Shown one piece after another: positions 11,801-18,380 of a stretch of DNA of 64,000 nucleotides. The stretch covers positions 9,995,451 through 10,059,450 of the forward strand of contig NC_084728.1 in NCBI RefSeq assembly GCF_033807575.1, given 5' to 3'. The notes beneath the pieces were generated by a model that saw only the letters and a program-made list of their open reading frames with translations, searched no databases and had not been told where the DNA came from. Position numbers and translations under genes: made by a program. Numbering within the stretch: position 1 is the first letter of the stretch; each line of letters opens with the position of its first letter. This DNA comes from Cydia pomonella. Its lineage: Eukaryota; Arthropoda; Insecta; Lepidoptera; Tortricidae.

Positions 11801-14800
11801 ATTCAGGTATCAACCCATGAAATTACAATAACGCAAATATACAATTAAATTAAATAAATAAATAAATATTATAGGACATTATTACACAAATTGACTAAGT
11901 CCCACAGTAAGCTCAATAAGGCTTGTGTTGAGGGTACTTAGACAACAATATATATAATATATAATTTTTTTTATAAATACTTAAATACATAGAAAACACC
12001 CATGACTCAGGAACAAATATCCATGCTCATCACACAAATACATGCCCTTGCCAGGATTTGAACCCGGGACCATCAGCTTCGTAGGCAGGGTCACTACCCA
12101 CTAGGCCAAACCGGTCGTCAAATTAAAAAAAAAAAAAATAATAATAATAATTCAACCTATATACGTCCCACTGCTGGGCACAGGCCTCCTCTCATGTGCG
12201 TCAAATTAAAGAAGGAGAAAATTAAATATACAATTAAATTTCTCCTATACCAGTTGGTGTGGTGAAAATAGTATTATTGGCTATGTGTGCGAAGTTGGTG
12301 ACAACAGAAGTCAAAGAAAGATTGTTACCTTCGGTGCCCTTCAACATCCATCGAACCATCATCGAACAAATATATAAGTTTGAACTTCGAACTTACCCCA
12401 TATGTACTCCCAGAGTTGAAAGCCAGCCAACCCCACCACAGCACAAAGGTGCCCATCACTGCGTTGACGGGATTGCCGAGCGGCAGAGGAGCAGTGCCCT
12501 TCGCGTAGCGGCCTAGTCGGGGGCCTAGCATGAGCGCTGAGGCGAACGCTGATGAACCACCTGGCGAAAATACAAGTTTTTGTAAATCGGTGACATTCAA
12601 ACAGAAAGCCCTTTGAGCGCCACGAAAATCGTGCGCGGCATCATCAATGGCCACTGTATCCCTGACGGATGATTGTTGCAACGCTAACGCGCAATGAGAA
12701 CCCCACACCCTGCCTGCTGTACACTATCATATAAACGATGTTAATTACCAATAAAATGCACAGGCCCAGAGTGCCTACCGTGAACCACGTTCGACGTATT
12801 GCCTCACTGTCGCACTTGTAAATTCGTACGTAAGTGTGACAGGCACCCAAAGCCAGCTATATTCACGGCGCCTAGTCGACTCAGGAACACATGAGAACCC
12901 CACATCTAACCTGCTGTATACTAGAGTCTGGCTGGCTATTTGATATAAAAATATAAAATATATAAAATTATCTTGGCGAAACATGTCTATATACGTCTTT
13001 GTACTTTACATAGACGTAGAAATTACGTGAGCTAACTTTGAGTGCACGCCAACGTATATTAACTTATTTCCTTAGGTATCCTACGTGTGCACAGAAAATC
13101 AAAAATATTTTCTAGTATCAAAACTATATATTACTATATATTATTCCTACTACACAAAGTGTGACCAGCCCTAGATTTTTTTGAATTTCCCGCCAAAATA
13201 TTGTGTAATATTTCAATAGCCAGACTCTATTTACCAATAAGATGCACAGGCCCAGAGCCAGCTATATTCACGGCGCCTGGTCGACTCAGGAACACATGAG
13301 AACCCCACATCTAGCCTGCTGTATACTATCAATTAGTTACCAATAAGATGCACAGGCCCGGAGCCAGCGATGTCCACAGCTCCAAGCCGACTCAGGAACC
13401 CATTGGAACCCCACACCCAGCCCGCTGGCACGCAGTATACTATAGTATTCATAAACGAGAAGAGGCAGTAGGCTTTGAAATTGCATCTGAAATAAAGATA
13501 ATGGGACCTGTTTTATTTATTTGTTTCCACTGCTACTGATGAATTTTGCGAGTTTCCTTTAAAACTGTCTGTCATAAAGTATGTCTAAACCAAGTAACAT
13601 AGTGGCAGCATCAAAGATAAGAAGGCATTTTTCACGGAGTTAATATAGAAATAAAAAAAATGACATTATTTCTAAAACAAGGTTATCTGGAAGAGATCCC
13701 ATACAGGGTTCGCCGTTGTTGTATTTAATTTACTCTACGACTTTGTTTCTCGTGTTTTTTTTTTCTATGTACAATAAAGGTTATACATACATACATGCAA
13801 GTCGAACTTTGTATGACATTTTAGTATCTAAATGGGGTCAAGTATACACTTTTAAAATTTGTCGGGTTCCTCGTGCCCACGATTTAAATGCAATGCTTGA
13901 AGTATAATTTTTCTCTTTGAAGATATTCTTAATACAAAAATATTTAATATCTCATTATAATAGACACAAATCACTAAAATATATATTATTACAAAAATAA
14001 TCATAAAAAAAAATTAAAGGCACATTCTTACACAAACTCTTCCAAACAACTATACAATTTTTGAAACACATTACAACATTTAAAACAAAAAATAACAATA
14101 ACAATTTAGTTTATATGTAAGAAATCCGCAACGCAGGATTCGTCAAGTGGCCACAAATACAAGATGTCACGTCCCAAACATACCAATGATGATATTTTCG
14201 TCTTGATAGCTTCGTCAGTTTTTTTTTTAACTATTTAAATTAAATTAAATAATCGTCAAGAATCGTACCTGGCTCAAATGTCCCCATTACGCTGGCAGCG
14301 TTACCTCGCTGAATGGCCAATGGGATCCGTTGGACCAGGTACGATCCGGGGATCGCATCCCCTGTCCCTCAGCCACCGACCCAAATCCCTCACAAAGTCC
14401 CTGGCCTCCACAGCCCAAGGTCCCGCAGTCTCGACTGCAACTGGCACAAAGTCGTATATTGGTAGAGTACTTGGTATGCTTCATTTTGGCGGCATACTCC
14501 GCAGCTGTCCCAGCAGACCTGATTCAAATCCCTTCTTAACCCGTACGTCAAAGAGCCCTTGAGGTCTACTTGCAGAGTAAATTTTTGAATTTTACTTTCT
14601 TTATTTTGTTCCTAATAACCGGTTCATGGCAAATTCGTTCGCCTTCCGTTTTTGTGGAATAAAATTAGCCGGTTAAATTGAAAATATCGAAGCCAGATAG
14701 ACCGAGTAAGCTCTGAGCCCTATTCGTACCTTTCAGCCATAGCTCCACTGACGATCGTTGTAGCCGTTGTAGCGAAAGACAATTGAAAGAGGAACGAAGC

Positions 14801-17800
14801 AAAAACGGGCCCCATTAGCGAATCGCCCACCGGTGGGTCTATCAGGAAATCGCCCACGCCGATCACGGGGTTCGAATACGGCCCCTGCCCGAATGACATG
14901 CCGTAGCCGAAGATCCAGTAGGTTAGGCCTGGGGGCAAAAATATAGGTATAAAGGGTGATTCTAAGCGTAAGTGAGGGCAAGACCGGTGAATAAAAAGTG
15001 TATTTCAATTTGTCACCACACGCAGCCGCCATTCATGAGACGAGGACAGATAGGAATTCATAATACATACCCCAATTTCCATCTGTGCCCGGCAAGGACA
15101 AATGGGAACACACCAAATAAAAAGCGGCCAAGTGCGAGTCGGACTGGCCCATGAAGGGTTCCGTACCATTTATGACGTATTAAAAAAAACTACTTACTAA
15201 GATCTCGTTCAAACCAATTTTCGGTGGAAGTTTGCATGGTAATGTACATCATATATTTTTTTTAGGTTTATCATTCTCTTATTTTAGAAGTTATAGGGGG
15301 TGGGGGGGGGACACATTTTACCACTTTGGAAGTGTCTCTCGCACAAACTATTTAGTTTAGAAAAAAATGATATTAGAAACCTCAATATCATTTTTGAAGA
15401 CCTATCCATAGATACCCCACACGTATGGGTTTGATGAAAAAAGATTTTTTGAGTTTCAGTTCAAGTATGGGGAACCGCCAAAATTTATTGTTTTCTTTTT
15501 TCTATTTTTGTGTAAAAATCTTAATGCGGTTCATAGAATACATCTACTTACCAAGTTCGAACAGTATGGCTCTTATAGTTTCGGAAAAAAGTGGCTGTGA
15601 CAAAAACGGACAGACAGAAGGAAATGACGAATCTATAAGGGTTCCGTTTTTTGCCATTTGGCCACGGAACCCTAAAAAGAGGACTTACCACCAAGAGAGA
15701 TATCTGCTAGATTCTTCATCATAATGTTGGCTTCATTCTTAATCGATACACAACCAGACTCCAGCATCCCGAAACCTGAAGATAATCCAATAAAATTAAT
15801 AGAATGCCGTGTGGCATTAGGTACAACTTTTGCGACTGTATAAAACGTGTCTCTCTGGAGATGGATGAATATGACGTGTCGCTTAGGGTATTTCTAACGA
15901 GGGGTATTTCGAAGTAATATTTTTTTTTTATGGTAGAGTAGGCAAACGAGCAGACGGATCACCTGATGGTAAGCGATTACCGTCGCCCATGGACACCTGC
16001 AACACCAGAGGGGTTGGGTTGTATTAATGATTTACGATTGAATACATCGGAACAGCTTGTATGTAGATACACAGTAATTAAAGAGTATCTTCTCGATTTG
16101 AAGAATGAGATACGAGAACGATAAGTTCTGGTTTAGATAAGTTCTCATTTAGATATTGTTTGTATGTCTTAATTAACAGAAGCAGCTCAATTCGGGCAAC
16201 CAATGTCACTTTGACGTTAGAAATATCGTAGATAGATCTTATTGGGATCATAGCGGAATCGAAATAAACGTCAGTTTTGACATGTCGTTTAGTTATCCAT
16301 CTTTTAAAGATCTCTCCAAGATCTTAAACGTGTCTTAATCATTCCTCGAATCGGGCCGTTAGTCATTTCACTAGTGTTACTTTTATCTTATCGTCATTGT
16401 GAACGACTAATACAGTATGCTCCTATTTATTGATAATTAATTTAACTTAAAAAAAATGTTTATCTAATCAAATGATTATAACAATATACATAATGGATAT
16501 ATACAGATGATTACTATAACTAGCTTATATCTAAAATAGGCCCTTGAGGCATTGTACCAAGGATGCTGGCGGCATTTCCTCGTTGTATCGCAATACTGAT
16601 ACGTTGTGCGAGGAAGCCGCCAGTTCTTCGGTCACCAGTTTATCAAATGATTTACCATATTAGAACATCCCTGAGGAGGAATTCTACTCGGATTCTCTGT
16701 CAATCTCTAGAGAGCAGATACACTTTTTTTTAAACCTTATTGCACGATATAAAATTGTACAAATTGCGGACTTAATGACTTAAGACATTCTCTACCAGTC
16801 AACCATTGGGTCAAACAGAAACTTGCAGTTAGTGCAGGATTGTACACAATGAGAAGGAATATGAAACACAAATCATGTTATTCTCAACCGTTGTATTTTC
16901 TTACAGTACAATTAAGTTTAAAGTAATTTAATTAATATTTATTATTAATATTCATATATCTGTACCCAAAGGATAAAACGGGACCCTATTATAGGTACTA
17001 AGACTCCGCTGTCCGTTTGTCTGTCTGTCTATCTGTCCGTCGGTCACCAGGCTGTATCTCATGAACCGTGATAGCTAGACAGTTGAACTTTTCACAGATG
17101 AGGTATTTCTGTTGCTGCTATAACGGAGACGAGCGTTTATGTATTTTGTACTAGATTTTTGTCTACTGAGCTGAGATACTTGCCAATTAATTTATGCCCT
17201 AGGGGCCCTCTTTAGATATAGATTTTTAGTTTTTACCAAAATCAATCAGTAGATAAATAAACATTACATTCAATGCCATTACTTTAAAACCAATTAGTAA
17301 TTAAATTATTTGCAATCCTTCGAGACTTCGCCTTGTGACGTGTCCGAAATGTCTAGTACAAGATTAATCGTTTTAAATGGGTATTAGCAGAGATATGGAA
17401 TTGTAATAGAGAAGTAAAGTCTACATATGCACGGAAAGAGCTCATTCGCGCAGACGTGCAGGAAAGTAGTAGCTGAAGCCTACTACTCGTTGGATGCCTA
17501 TTTTCGAGTGCCAAACTAAGCAATAAAAGCAAAAGATTATTAGAATAAATAGCAACTGGTTAGTTAACCAAATAACGAATTATGTAAATAATAGATTTTA
17601 AGTACCTAGTATTAAGACATGACAAGTAAAACAAAAAAATAATAAATATAAGAGTCTCGGTATAGAGTACCATTTTGTACCATTTGACGTTGAAACTCTA
17701 GGTCCATTGGGTCCCAGCGCGCACAAGTTATTTGGAGAAATCGCGAAACATCTGGTTGACGTAACTGGTGACCAAAGAGCTGGCGGCTTCCTCGCACAAC

Positions 17801-18380
17801 GTATCAATATTGCGATACAACGAGGAAATGCCGTCAGCATCCTTGGTACAATGCCTCAAGGGCCTATTTTAGATATAAGCTAGTTATAATAATCATCTGT
17901 ATATACCCGTTATATATATTGTTACATGTACAGAAAGAGAGACCTAAGCCCTCCTACGTGTACACGTTCAACGCAGCTGGCCAACTTTGTTGTCACGCGT
18001 GCAATAGAGTATTTAAGAGCAAGTTCGGCCTGGCCAGCCACATTAGGGCTCATGCTAGACAACGTTCATAATGTGTTTATTTGGGGTCGCCGTCATATAA
18101 AACGATGAGGAGGACTATATACATGTAAAATATATTTTATAAATAAATGATGATATCGTATCGTAAAGTAGCACCATATGTACCTACTGAAAAATACATA
18201 TTACTTACCAGTCTGCATAGTGAATATAATGAAAGACGATGTCAATATCCAGTTAGTATCCTCAAGATCAATTTCGAAGTTCCCCTGAAGGTTGACGGAA
18301 CTGGAGCTGTTCAGCAAGTCTGGAGACCGAAGACCTATCCTCGGCTCCGTCACGTTCCAGTCCGTTCTATTTTCCTCCAT
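2458..18380 (-). CDS. Amt: Ammonium transporter (Amt/MEP family), complete 12-exon gene
   Basis: Channel-like ammonium carrier of the plasma membrane. Twelve exons on the minus strand join in consistent phase with GT-AG introns to give 614 residues (1845 bp with stop), near the usual length for insect Amt. Family hallmarks are seen directly: ESGCVSIKNEANIMMKNLAD (about 63-82), GVGDFLIDPPVGD in exon 3, DIAGSGPVHLIGG in exon 4 with Asp191 and pore His199, NPVNAVMGT in exon 5, and SSVHGACGLWG in exon 8 with the second pore histidine, His356. The last 126 residues form a hydrophilic, charged tail. The start is the ATG at 18378-18380 (context CAAACATGG); no 5' UTR exon could be identified. Coding exons in gene order: 18209-18380, 15689-15775, 14730-14928, 13341-13486, 12397-12560, 9397-9482, 6790-6872, 5760-5909, 4944-5021, 3983-4161, 3541-3660, 2458-2838. 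Function is inferred from family membership; the exon structure is read from the sequence. Confidence 0.93.
2888..3110 (-). mobile_element. tRNA-headed SINE, diverged copy, in Amt intron 11
   Basis: Reverse-oriented, diverged copy of the SINE at 39453-39720. Recognisable blocks are the tail (TTGACTACGTCCCACGGTAA), the middle (CATGACTCAGGAACAAATG) and the B-box side of the tRNA-like head (GGGATTCAAACCCAGGACC). It lies wholly in the intron between exons 12 and 11. Confidence 0.75.
3541..3660 (-). CDS. Amt: Amt exon 11
   Basis: 40 codons, residues 449-488, phase 0 at both ends (acceptor ATTCCAG, donor GTTAGT). It encodes part of the cytoplasmic C-terminal region, including RPYHRSSSIEDVGGIG, a Ser-rich stretch that could be phosphorylated (inference). 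GC-rich third positions contrast with the AT-rich introns. Confidence 0.88.
3983..4161 (-). CDS. Amt: Amt exon 10 (last membrane helix)
   Basis: Completes codon 389 and encodes residues 390-448. Begins GGWYLLGVQALTGVC and contains the hydrophobic helix VTMLLLWLIDCVLP, followed by RMDPYEELLGADLTEHRIRH. The motif (D/E)PxEExxGxDxxEH after the last helix is characteristic of Amt proteins. Acceptor TTTTTGTAG, donor GTGAGA. Confidence 0.93.
4490..4745 (+). repeat. Dispersed repeat, CTACGTCGGTGGCAAAC family, 5'-truncated, in Amt intron 9
   Basis: Shares CCTCGTTGAACTCTGG, ACTCACCGACAGGAACACAACACTATGAGTAGG and the TTCCCCAGTTGGGCTCTGCTC block with the longer copy at 45203-45450, and continues a further ~120 bp downstream. 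Same orientation as that copy. No coding potential. Confidence 0.7.
4944..5021 (-). CDS. Amt: Amt exon 9
   Basis: Completes codon 363 and encodes residues 364-388, VLAVGLFADNPIPMDTTNGR and SGLFK. This follows directly on the HGACGLWG pore motif of exon 8. Donor GTAGGT, acceptor AATTCCAG. Confidence 0.92.
5195..5540. repeat. Degenerate GC-rich tandem repeat (AAGGCCGAAGGCCGAGCT motif)
   Basis: Several loosely repeated units built on GCAAGGCCGAAGGCCGAGCT, joined by AACCAATGGCCAAGTGCAAG-type spacers. All frames stay open only because of the periodic composition, so the overlapping open frames are not treated as genes. A related patch in the opposite orientation lies at 54290-54560. This is intron 8 of Amt. 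Confidence 0.65.
5541..5667. repeat. Imperfect inverted repeat, GC-rich
   Basis: The left end GACCGGGCCGGG and the right end CCCGGCTCGGTC are inverted copies, with further inner pairing (GCGCTTCGGT with ACCGGAAGC). It may be a small decayed hairpin element next to the preceding GC-rich repeat. Confidence 0.45.
5760..5909 (-). CDS. Amt: Amt exon 8 (second pore histidine)
   Basis: Completes codon 313 and encodes residues 314-362. The membrane helix WESILIGLIGAAIACATAPL is followed by a polar turn (DKLRVDDP) and VGASSVHGACGLWG. His356 matches the second histidine of the twin-His pore signature of Amt proteins. Acceptor TTTTCCAG, donor GTAAAT. Confidence 0.94.
6064..6105. repeat. Short hairpin
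   Basis: An 18-nt left arm GTATGTCGGTCCGGATGT and a right arm ACATCCGGACAGACATAC are separated by six bases (AGAAGA) and pair with one mismatch. It lies in Amt intron 7. I cannot tell whether it is functional or a palindrome relic. Confidence 0.6.
6262..6412 (+). repeat. LINE-tail repeat (AAAGGCCGGCAACG family)
   Basis: Contains AAGAAAAGAGCGTACTCCCA, TTAAAGGCCGGCAACG and a CTGGTGTTGCAAGTGTCC block ending in a short A-run, the common 3' end of a lepidopteran non-LTR element. A reverse copy lies at 15930-16012. The GC-rich stretch just downstream (6480-6680) has no recognised content. Confidence 0.65.
6790..6872 (-). CDS. Amt: Amt exon 7
   Basis: Completes codon 285 and encodes residues 286-312, FTLVKNKGKADVMELINSVL followed by GSLVSVT. 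The segment holds the conserved Asn/Gly-rich element before the Amt pore helix of exon 8. Acceptor TGTTTCAG, donor GTAAGA. Confidence 0.92.
7080..7265 (+). pseudogene. LINE reverse-transcriptase ORF C-terminus, frameshifted relic
   Basis: From 7131 the frame reads LYEGANLYNTLPLSIKDA, continues to KLLKSYVTDQVRS and stops at 7263-7265. This resembles the C-terminus of CR1/Jockey-type LINE polyproteins. Just upstream, TTYELRKKNG is in another frame, so at least one frameshift separates them. A poly-T run follows at about 7410-7428. Intron 6 of Amt. Confidence 0.65.
7985..8420. repeat. AT-rich repeat patch: GGGTGACCAGATGTCCCG end and AGAGATGTA..GTCTC motifs
   Basis: Starts with an AGGGTGACCAGATGTCCCGT block, like one terminus of a GGTTGCCAGAT-type DNA element, with TGTCCCGTA repeated several times. 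From about 8215 the motif AGAGATGTA-N-GTCTC occurs three times. Similar motifs occur near 46610 and 46890-46995. No gene. Confidence 0.45.
8582..8825. mobile_element. Inverted-repeat DNA element (MITE), GTCACCTGCAA family
   Basis: The left arm (TATTTAGTCACCTGCAACAA) and right arm (TTATTGCAGGTGACTAAATA) are near-perfect inverted copies extending over about 90 bp each, through GCTGAAT, GGTCATACTGAGCAA and TATGGGACCAA. A half copy lies at 60266-60372. Intron 6 of Amt. Confidence 0.8.
9000..9110 (+). repeat. SINE-tail fragment
   Basis: CAGTACCCATAGTACAACCTT followed by GGGGCTAGGTCGATCTGTCTAGGATTGTC matches the tail of the fragment at 23340-23430. Only the 3' part of the element is present. Confidence 0.5.
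9195..9360 (+). pseudogene. LINE C-terminal module relic (VETLG...AIQRGNAAS)
   Basis: Translates in pieces to VETL-STWGPSAHKFLEKS and [20 protein letters not shown], the same module as the intact-frame copy at 17669-17883. About 30 bp between the two pieces are deleted relative to that copy. Decayed insertion in Amt intron 6. Confidence 0.7.
9397..9482 (-). CDS. Amt: Amt exon 6
   Basis: Encodes residues 257-284 plus two bases of codon 285: VSGAKWQYAARAAVMTMMGS then FGGGCFGL. Starts in phase 0 after acceptor ATTTTCAG; donor GTAAGT. The Ala/Gly/Met-rich segment is a membrane helix. Confidence 0.92.
9690..9925 (-). mobile_element. SINE, tRNA-like head, second family, reverse copy
   Basis: Reverse complement of the 40331-40660 element: GGCACTAGTTTTTACGAAAG, CTTCCAACCCAGAGGGTAAA, CGATTTTTCCTTCACTGAAA and a head with GGGTTTGAACCCGCGACC (B-box side). 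It lies back-to-back with the fragment at 9932-9993. Intron 5 of Amt. Confidence 0.8.
9932..9993 (+). mobile_element. SINE fragment, same family, opposite orientation
   Basis: ACGAAATATCATTTCATATT, then AAAACATCGTGAGGAAACC, match the middle of the 40331-40660 SINE in plus orientation. With the preceding reverse copy it forms an inverted SINE pair. Confidence 0.7.
10258..10560 (-). repeat. Dispersed repeat, CTACGTCGGTGGCAAAC family, long reverse copy
   Basis: Reverse complement of the 43678-43860 and 45203-45450 repeats. It runs from the TTTGGCTGCGGTTTTCTGTA block through the GAGCTCTGGCAACCTTAC block to the start ATACTACGTCGGTGGCAAAC near 10549. Amt intron 5. Confidence 0.75.
10960..11115. 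repeat. Dispersed repeat with GAGCGTAGC/GAGCGTTGCGAGG motifs
   Basis: Contains AACCGCTCGTGCTAATATTG, ACGAGCGTAGCAAGTG, AGTGGAATCTTGAGCGTTGC and AAGGCACGAGGGTTAAACAA. Its ends (TTGTTTAACC.. and ..GGTTAAACAAG) are inverted, suggesting a small inverted-repeat element. Confidence 0.5.
11405..11530 (+). repeat. LINE 3' tail (CTGGAAGAGAT...ACAATAAAG(TACA)n)
   Basis: Has AACTGGAAGAGATTTGGATT, AAGTTCGCCTTTGTTGTATT, TTTCTATGTACAATAAAG and a terminal ATACATACATAC run. A second copy with the same order is at 13680-13800. This is a 5'-truncated non-LTR element end. Confidence 0.65.
11850..12119 (-). mobile_element. tRNA-headed SINE, near full-length reverse copy
   Basis: The reverse complement carries the head CGACCGGTTTGGCCTAGTGG (A-box-like) and GGGTTCAAATCCTGGCAAGG (B-box-like), a body with CATGACTCAGGAAC in reverse, and an (AATA)n tail. 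It matches 39453-39720 over its whole length. Amt intron 5. Confidence 0.85.
12155..12198. repeat. LINE-tail fragment (CGTCCCACTGCTGGGCACAGG)
   Basis: The short block CTATATACGTCCCACTGCTG then GGCACAGGCCTCCTCTCATG is a common lepidopteran non-LTR 3' fragment, preceded by an (ATA)n-like stretch. Confidence 0.5.
12397..12560 (-). CDS. Amt: Amt exon 5
   Basis: Completes codon 202 and encodes residues 203-256: GSSAFASALMLGPRLGRY, a polar segment with KGTAPLPLGNPVNAVMG, then TFVLWWGWLAFNSGSTYG. This is the Amt block after the first pore histidine. Acceptor TTCGCCAG, donor GTAAGT, ending in phase 0. Confidence 0.94.
12690..12728 (-). pseudogene. Relic C of Amt exon 4 (short)
   Basis: Minus-strand GATAGTGTACAGCAGGCAGG followed by GTGTGGGGTTCTCATTGCG resembles the middle of exon 4 (AGWVWGS region). 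The rest of the unit is missing. It is the most distal of a row of tandem exon-4 relics in intron 4. Confidence 0.6.
12749..12923 (-). pseudogene. Relic B of Amt exon 4, split by a ~75 bp insertion
   Basis: Two pieces (12749-12775 and about 12851-12923) together match relic A. Minus-strand GCAGGTTAG puts a stop at the position of Trp176 of the working exon, the same change as in relic A. The insertion between the pieces begins TGCCTACCG and ends TGACAGGCA, a short inverted-repeat pair. Confidence 0.7.
12924..13227. mobile_element. TA-flanked inverted-repeat element between exon-4 relics
   Basis: Left end GAGTCTGGCTGGCTATT and right end AATAGCCAGACTC are inverted, flanked by TA on both sides (12922-12923 and 13228-13229). 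About 304 bp, no coding frame: a mariner-type non-autonomous element inserted in the exon-4 relic array. Confidence 0.75.
13235..13330 (-). pseudogene. Relic A of Amt exon 4 with nonsense change
   Basis: About 96 bp matching the 3' two thirds of exon 4. In the homologous frame the stop TAG (13311-13313) replaces Trp176, Asp191 is replaced by Asn, and a 7-8 bp deletion lies just upstream. The donor-like ATTG/GTAAAT is kept but no acceptor is present, so it should not be spliced in as an exon. Confidence 0.8.
13341..13486 (-). CDS. Amt: Amt exon 4 (first pore histidine)
   Basis: Completes codon 153 (Arg) and encodes residues 154-201: CNFKAYCLFSFMNTIVYCVP, AGWVWGSNGFLSRLGAVD and IAGSGPVHLI. Asp191 and His199 match conserved Amt positions for ammonium recruitment and the twin-His pore. 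Acceptor TTATTTCAG, donor GTAACT. Three decayed partial copies of this exon follow in intron 4. Confidence 0.94.
13680..13800 (+). repeat. LINE 3' tail, second copy
   Basis: TTATCTGGAAGAGATCCCAT, GTTCGCCGTTGTTGTATT, TTTCTATGTACAATAAAGG and a TACATACATACATG end match 11405-11530. Intron 3 of Amt. Confidence 0.65.
14262..14470 (-). pseudogene. LINE C-terminal module relic, diverged subfamily
   Basis: The minus strand reads PIYDFVPVAVETAGPWAVEA, then RDFVRDLGRWLRDRGCDPR, and after a frameshift [16 protein letters not shown]. It shares F-VPxxVET-GPW and AIQRGNAAS with the module at 17669-17883 but is clearly a different subfamily. A tail block (AAGAGCCCTTGAGGTCTACT) lies at 14549-14570. Confidence 0.7.
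14730..14928 (-). CDS. Amt: Amt exon 3
   Basis: Completes codon 87 and encodes residues 88-152 plus two bases of Arg153: LTYWIFGYGMSFGQGPYSNP, VIGVGDFLIDPPVGDS, then FASFLFQLSFATTATTIVSG and AMAER. This block is strongly conserved in animal, plant and bacterial Amt proteins. Acceptor CCCCCAG, donor GTACGA. Confidence 0.95.
15119..15678 (+). repeat. Dispersed lepidopteran repeat (GCCAAGTGCGAGTCGG...GGAACCCTAAAA), full copy
   Basis: Begins AGCGGCCAAGTGCGAGTCGG and ends with a block of GGGTTCCGTTTTTTGCC and CCACGGAACCCTAAAAA. Body includes GATCTCGTTCAAACCAATTT, a run of Gs near 15297-15310 and ATGATATTAGAAACCTCAAT. It ends about 10 bp from the splice donor of Amt exon 2. No protein product is supported. 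Confidence 0.8.
15689..15775 (-). CDS. Amt: Amt exon 2
   Basis: Completes codon 58 and encodes residues 59-86 plus one base: FGMLESGCVSIKNEANIMMK then NLADISLG. The ExGxxxxKNxxxxxxKN block is the N-terminal signature of Amt proteins. Acceptor AGGTTTCAG-like TTCAG, donor GTAAGT. Confidence 0.94.
15930..16012 (-). repeat. LINE-tail repeat, reverse copy of 6262-6412 family
   Basis: GGCAAACGAGCAGACGGATC, ACCTGATGGTAAGCGATTAC and GACACCTGCAACACCAGAGG are the reverse of the common lepidopteran LINE tail. Amt intron 1. Confidence 0.65.
16478..16645 (-). pseudogene. LINE C-terminal module relic
   Basis: The minus strand carries GGCGGCTTCCTCGCACAACG and ATACAACGAGGAAATGCCGC, coding for [19 protein letters not shown], followed by the shared 3' tail (CTTATATCTAAAATAGGCCC on the plus strand). 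It is 5'-truncated within the module. Confidence 0.7.
16728..16812 (-). repeat. LINE-tail fragment (poly-A, ACTTAATG..GTCAACC)
   Basis: A T-run followed by TTATTGCACGATATAAAATT, AAATTGCGGACTTAATGACT and CATTCTCTACCAGTCAACC. The same tail is found at 30393-30480 (same orientation) and 30926-31010 (opposite). Confidence 0.6.
16965..17130 (-). repeat. Dispersed repeat fragment (GGACCCTATTA...CAGATGATGTATTTCTGTTGC)
   Basis: ACCAAAGGATAAAACGGGAC, AAGACTCCGCTGTCCGTTTG with a CTGT repeat, and TTTCACAGATGAGGTATTTC match 37145-37340 and 32288-32412. Orientation is given relative to the GCCAAGTGCGAGTCGG end found at 37340. Confidence 0.55.
17640..17893 (+). pseudogene. LINE C-terminal module with intact frame (17669-17883)
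   Basis: From 17669 the plus strand stays open to a TAG at about 17881: HFVPFDVETLGPLGPSAHKL, FGEIAKHLVDVTGDQRAGGF, LAQRINIAIQRGNAVSILGT. This is the last segment of a non-LTR retrotransposon-like ORF, best preserved here and decayed at 9195, 16478, 22640, 37980, 43858 and 54183. The clade is not certain to me. Amt intron 1. Confidence 0.75.
17935..18120 (+). pseudogene. Fragment of zinc-finger-tailed LINE 3' end
   Basis: GCAGCTGGCCAACTTTGTTG then AAGTTCGGCCTGGCCAGCCA and CATTAGGGCTCATGC match the C2H2-coding end of the LINE at 52319-53385, including its post-stop block GTCGCCGTCAT..AACGATGAGGAGGAC. It carries indels and no full frame. Confidence 0.75.
18209..18380 (-). CDS. Amt: Amt exon 1 with start codon
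   Basis: Encodes residues 1-57 and the first base of codon 58. It starts MEENRTDWNVTEPRIGLRSP, a polar extracellular N-terminus with NRT, NVT and NSS glycosylation sequons, and runs into the first helix WILTSSFIIFTMQT. Donor CTG/GTAAGT. Initiation at 18380 is preferred because it has a good context and no upstream in-frame ATG fits. Confidence 0.88.

Noticed and set aside
12775..12984. Exon-4 relics as alternative Amt exons
   Set aside because: They carry a stop at Trp176, have lost the exon start and acceptor, and one is split by an insertion.
14278..14562. Plus-strand frames of 70-94 codons
   Set aside because: They are antisense to the LINE relic with VPVAVETAGPW and QRGNAAS on the minus strand.
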